From: Mixophyes australis
Taxonomy: Eukaryota; Chordata; Amphibia; Anura; Limnodynastidae
Length of the DNA stretch: 64,000 nt
Direction: 5' to 3'
NCBI GenBank assembly: GCA_036250195.1
Contig: JAVHZZ010000061.1
Span: forward strand, 310,001 to 374,000
Below the pieces are notes generated by a model. That model was not told the DNA's origin. It saw only the letters and a program-made list of their open reading frames with translations, and made no database searches. Numbering within the stretch: position 1 is the first letter of the stretch; every line of letters begins with the position of its first letter. Below are positions 63,230 through 64,000 of the stretch, one piece after another. Made by a program: the position numbers and the translations under genes.

Positions 63230-64000
63230 CCTTTGGCCCTATCACACTACTTAATTTGGATATTAAGCTGCTGGCTAAAATCATGGCCACTCGTTTACAG
63301 TCCATTTTCCCATCACTCGGTGATTGAAATATGTATAAGCCATCACGGCGGTGGCCTCCTCGTCCTTACAATATCCTTCCAAAAATATACTACTTAGCCT
63401 GGACGCCAATAAGGCGTTTGATGCAGTATCCTGGCCCTATATGTATGAGGTACACAAACGTGGGGCATTCAGAGAGGATTTCACTACTCTGATAGGGCCT
63501 GAGTCATTAAGGAACGTATCTCTGTTATTTGTGTGTATCATACGCATTTCCCTTCTGCGCATGCCCAGAACGAGGACACTCGGCCGTCAACGAAAGCAAG
63601 TCCGCTGCGTATGCCAACGCAAATGACAGTTACGACGGTCTACGGTTCTTTTGAGATTTCATATTCCACATACGTATTGTACGCATCATGCAGTGTCTGG
63701 TCTAGTACAGCAGAGTGACCCTACGCCCATAGTCATCACCACACGTATCCTGAGATCCGCTCCTTGCCGACTCCAGGAGTACGCAGAGATGATTTACGTG
63801 CCGTTGAGAACAACTGCACGATGCGCTCTGTATGCTGCCTTAATGACTCAGGCCCATAAGCTTTTTCTATTCTTGCCCAACCACCTCTCTACTAATCAAT
63901 GGCCTGATTGGAGAGGCGGCACCCATGACGAGGGGTACACGTTAGGGCTGCCCCATGTCACCCTTACTCTTCAACCTAGTACTTGATCCTATGCTTGAGA
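63230..64000 (+). pseudogene. L1 ORF2 reverse transcriptase remnant
   Basis: ITLLNLDIKLLAKIMATRLQ (RT motif region) is followed by ILLSLDANKAFDAVSWPYMY, the catalytic-Asp motif A of L1-type RT. After a MITE insertion, the degraded GTRQGCP-like region and LFNLVLDPML-type sequence continue at the window edge. Frames are broken. It probably extends beyond the window. Confidence 0.75.
63495..63855. mobile_element. MITE inserted in the L1 remnant
   Basis: The ends GGGCCTGAGTCATTAAGG and CTTAATGACTCAGGCCC are inverted repeats. ATA flanks both sides (63,492-63,494 and 63,856-63,858). Same terminal family as the MITE at 5271-5566. It separates two parts of the L1 RT that are otherwise adjacent. Confidence 0.88.

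Overview
The window looks like nuclear DNA from an anuran amphibian, probably within or beside a KRAB/FAX-type C2H2 zinc-finger gene cluster. The support is an anuran-style zinc-finger gene with finger-associated boxes, abundant tyrosine-recombinase retroelements (DIRS1 and Ngaro), tRNA-derived SINEs, Tc1, hAT and L1 remnants, and long AT-rich introns. The organism is inferred from family content, not from a unique marker. No rRNA, bona fide tRNA gene, CRISPR array or bacterial-type operon was seen. Layout: 0-1 kb holds microsatellites and a decayed hAT transposase. 1.5-4.5 kb holds three and a half tandem copies of an 872-bp unit with promoter-like signals. 5-8.2 kb holds MITEs. 7.0-13.7 kb holds a putative plus-strand gene of unknown function; five of its short exons (57-60 nt, phase 0-0) are tandem duplicates. 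14.6-31.5 kb is a nest of retroelements. A plus-strand Ngaro element is interrupted in gag by two tandem copies of a Ty3/Gypsy chromovirus sharing a middle LTR (LTR-int-LTR-int-LTR, 14,891-25,284, 5-bp TSD). Further on it is interrupted by a second, internally deleted Ngaro (26,151-30,536) that carries an SGNH hydrolase domain and a 672-bp tandem array. 31.5-33.2 kb holds a minisatellite and a gag/protease relic. 34.9-43.6 kb holds the two halves of one hAT family in permuted order, with a SINE-rich duplicated block and a short telomere-like repeat between them. 44-52 kb holds zinc-finger pseudogenes, a decayed third Ngaro-like element, LINE tails, a Tc1 relic and a Penelope relic. 52.3-56.75 kb is a DIRS1 element with inverted terminal repeats and an internal complementary region. 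57.5-62.6 kb is a minus-strand seven-exon FAX/KRAB-type zinc-finger gene with one in-frame stop. 63.2-64 kb is an L1 reverse transcriptase relic split by a MITE. The best-supported unusual points are as follows. The middle chromovirus LTR is a mosaic of the two outer LTRs, as expected from unequal LTR-LTR recombination. The chromovirus shows a GGGAAAC -1 frameshift site followed by a hairpin, a self-priming type primer site touching the gag start codon, and an Asp-to-Glu change at the second integrase catalytic residue in both copies. A zinc-finger gene has a duplicated exon pair. The repeated-exon gene at 7-13.7 kb was not recognised as any known family.
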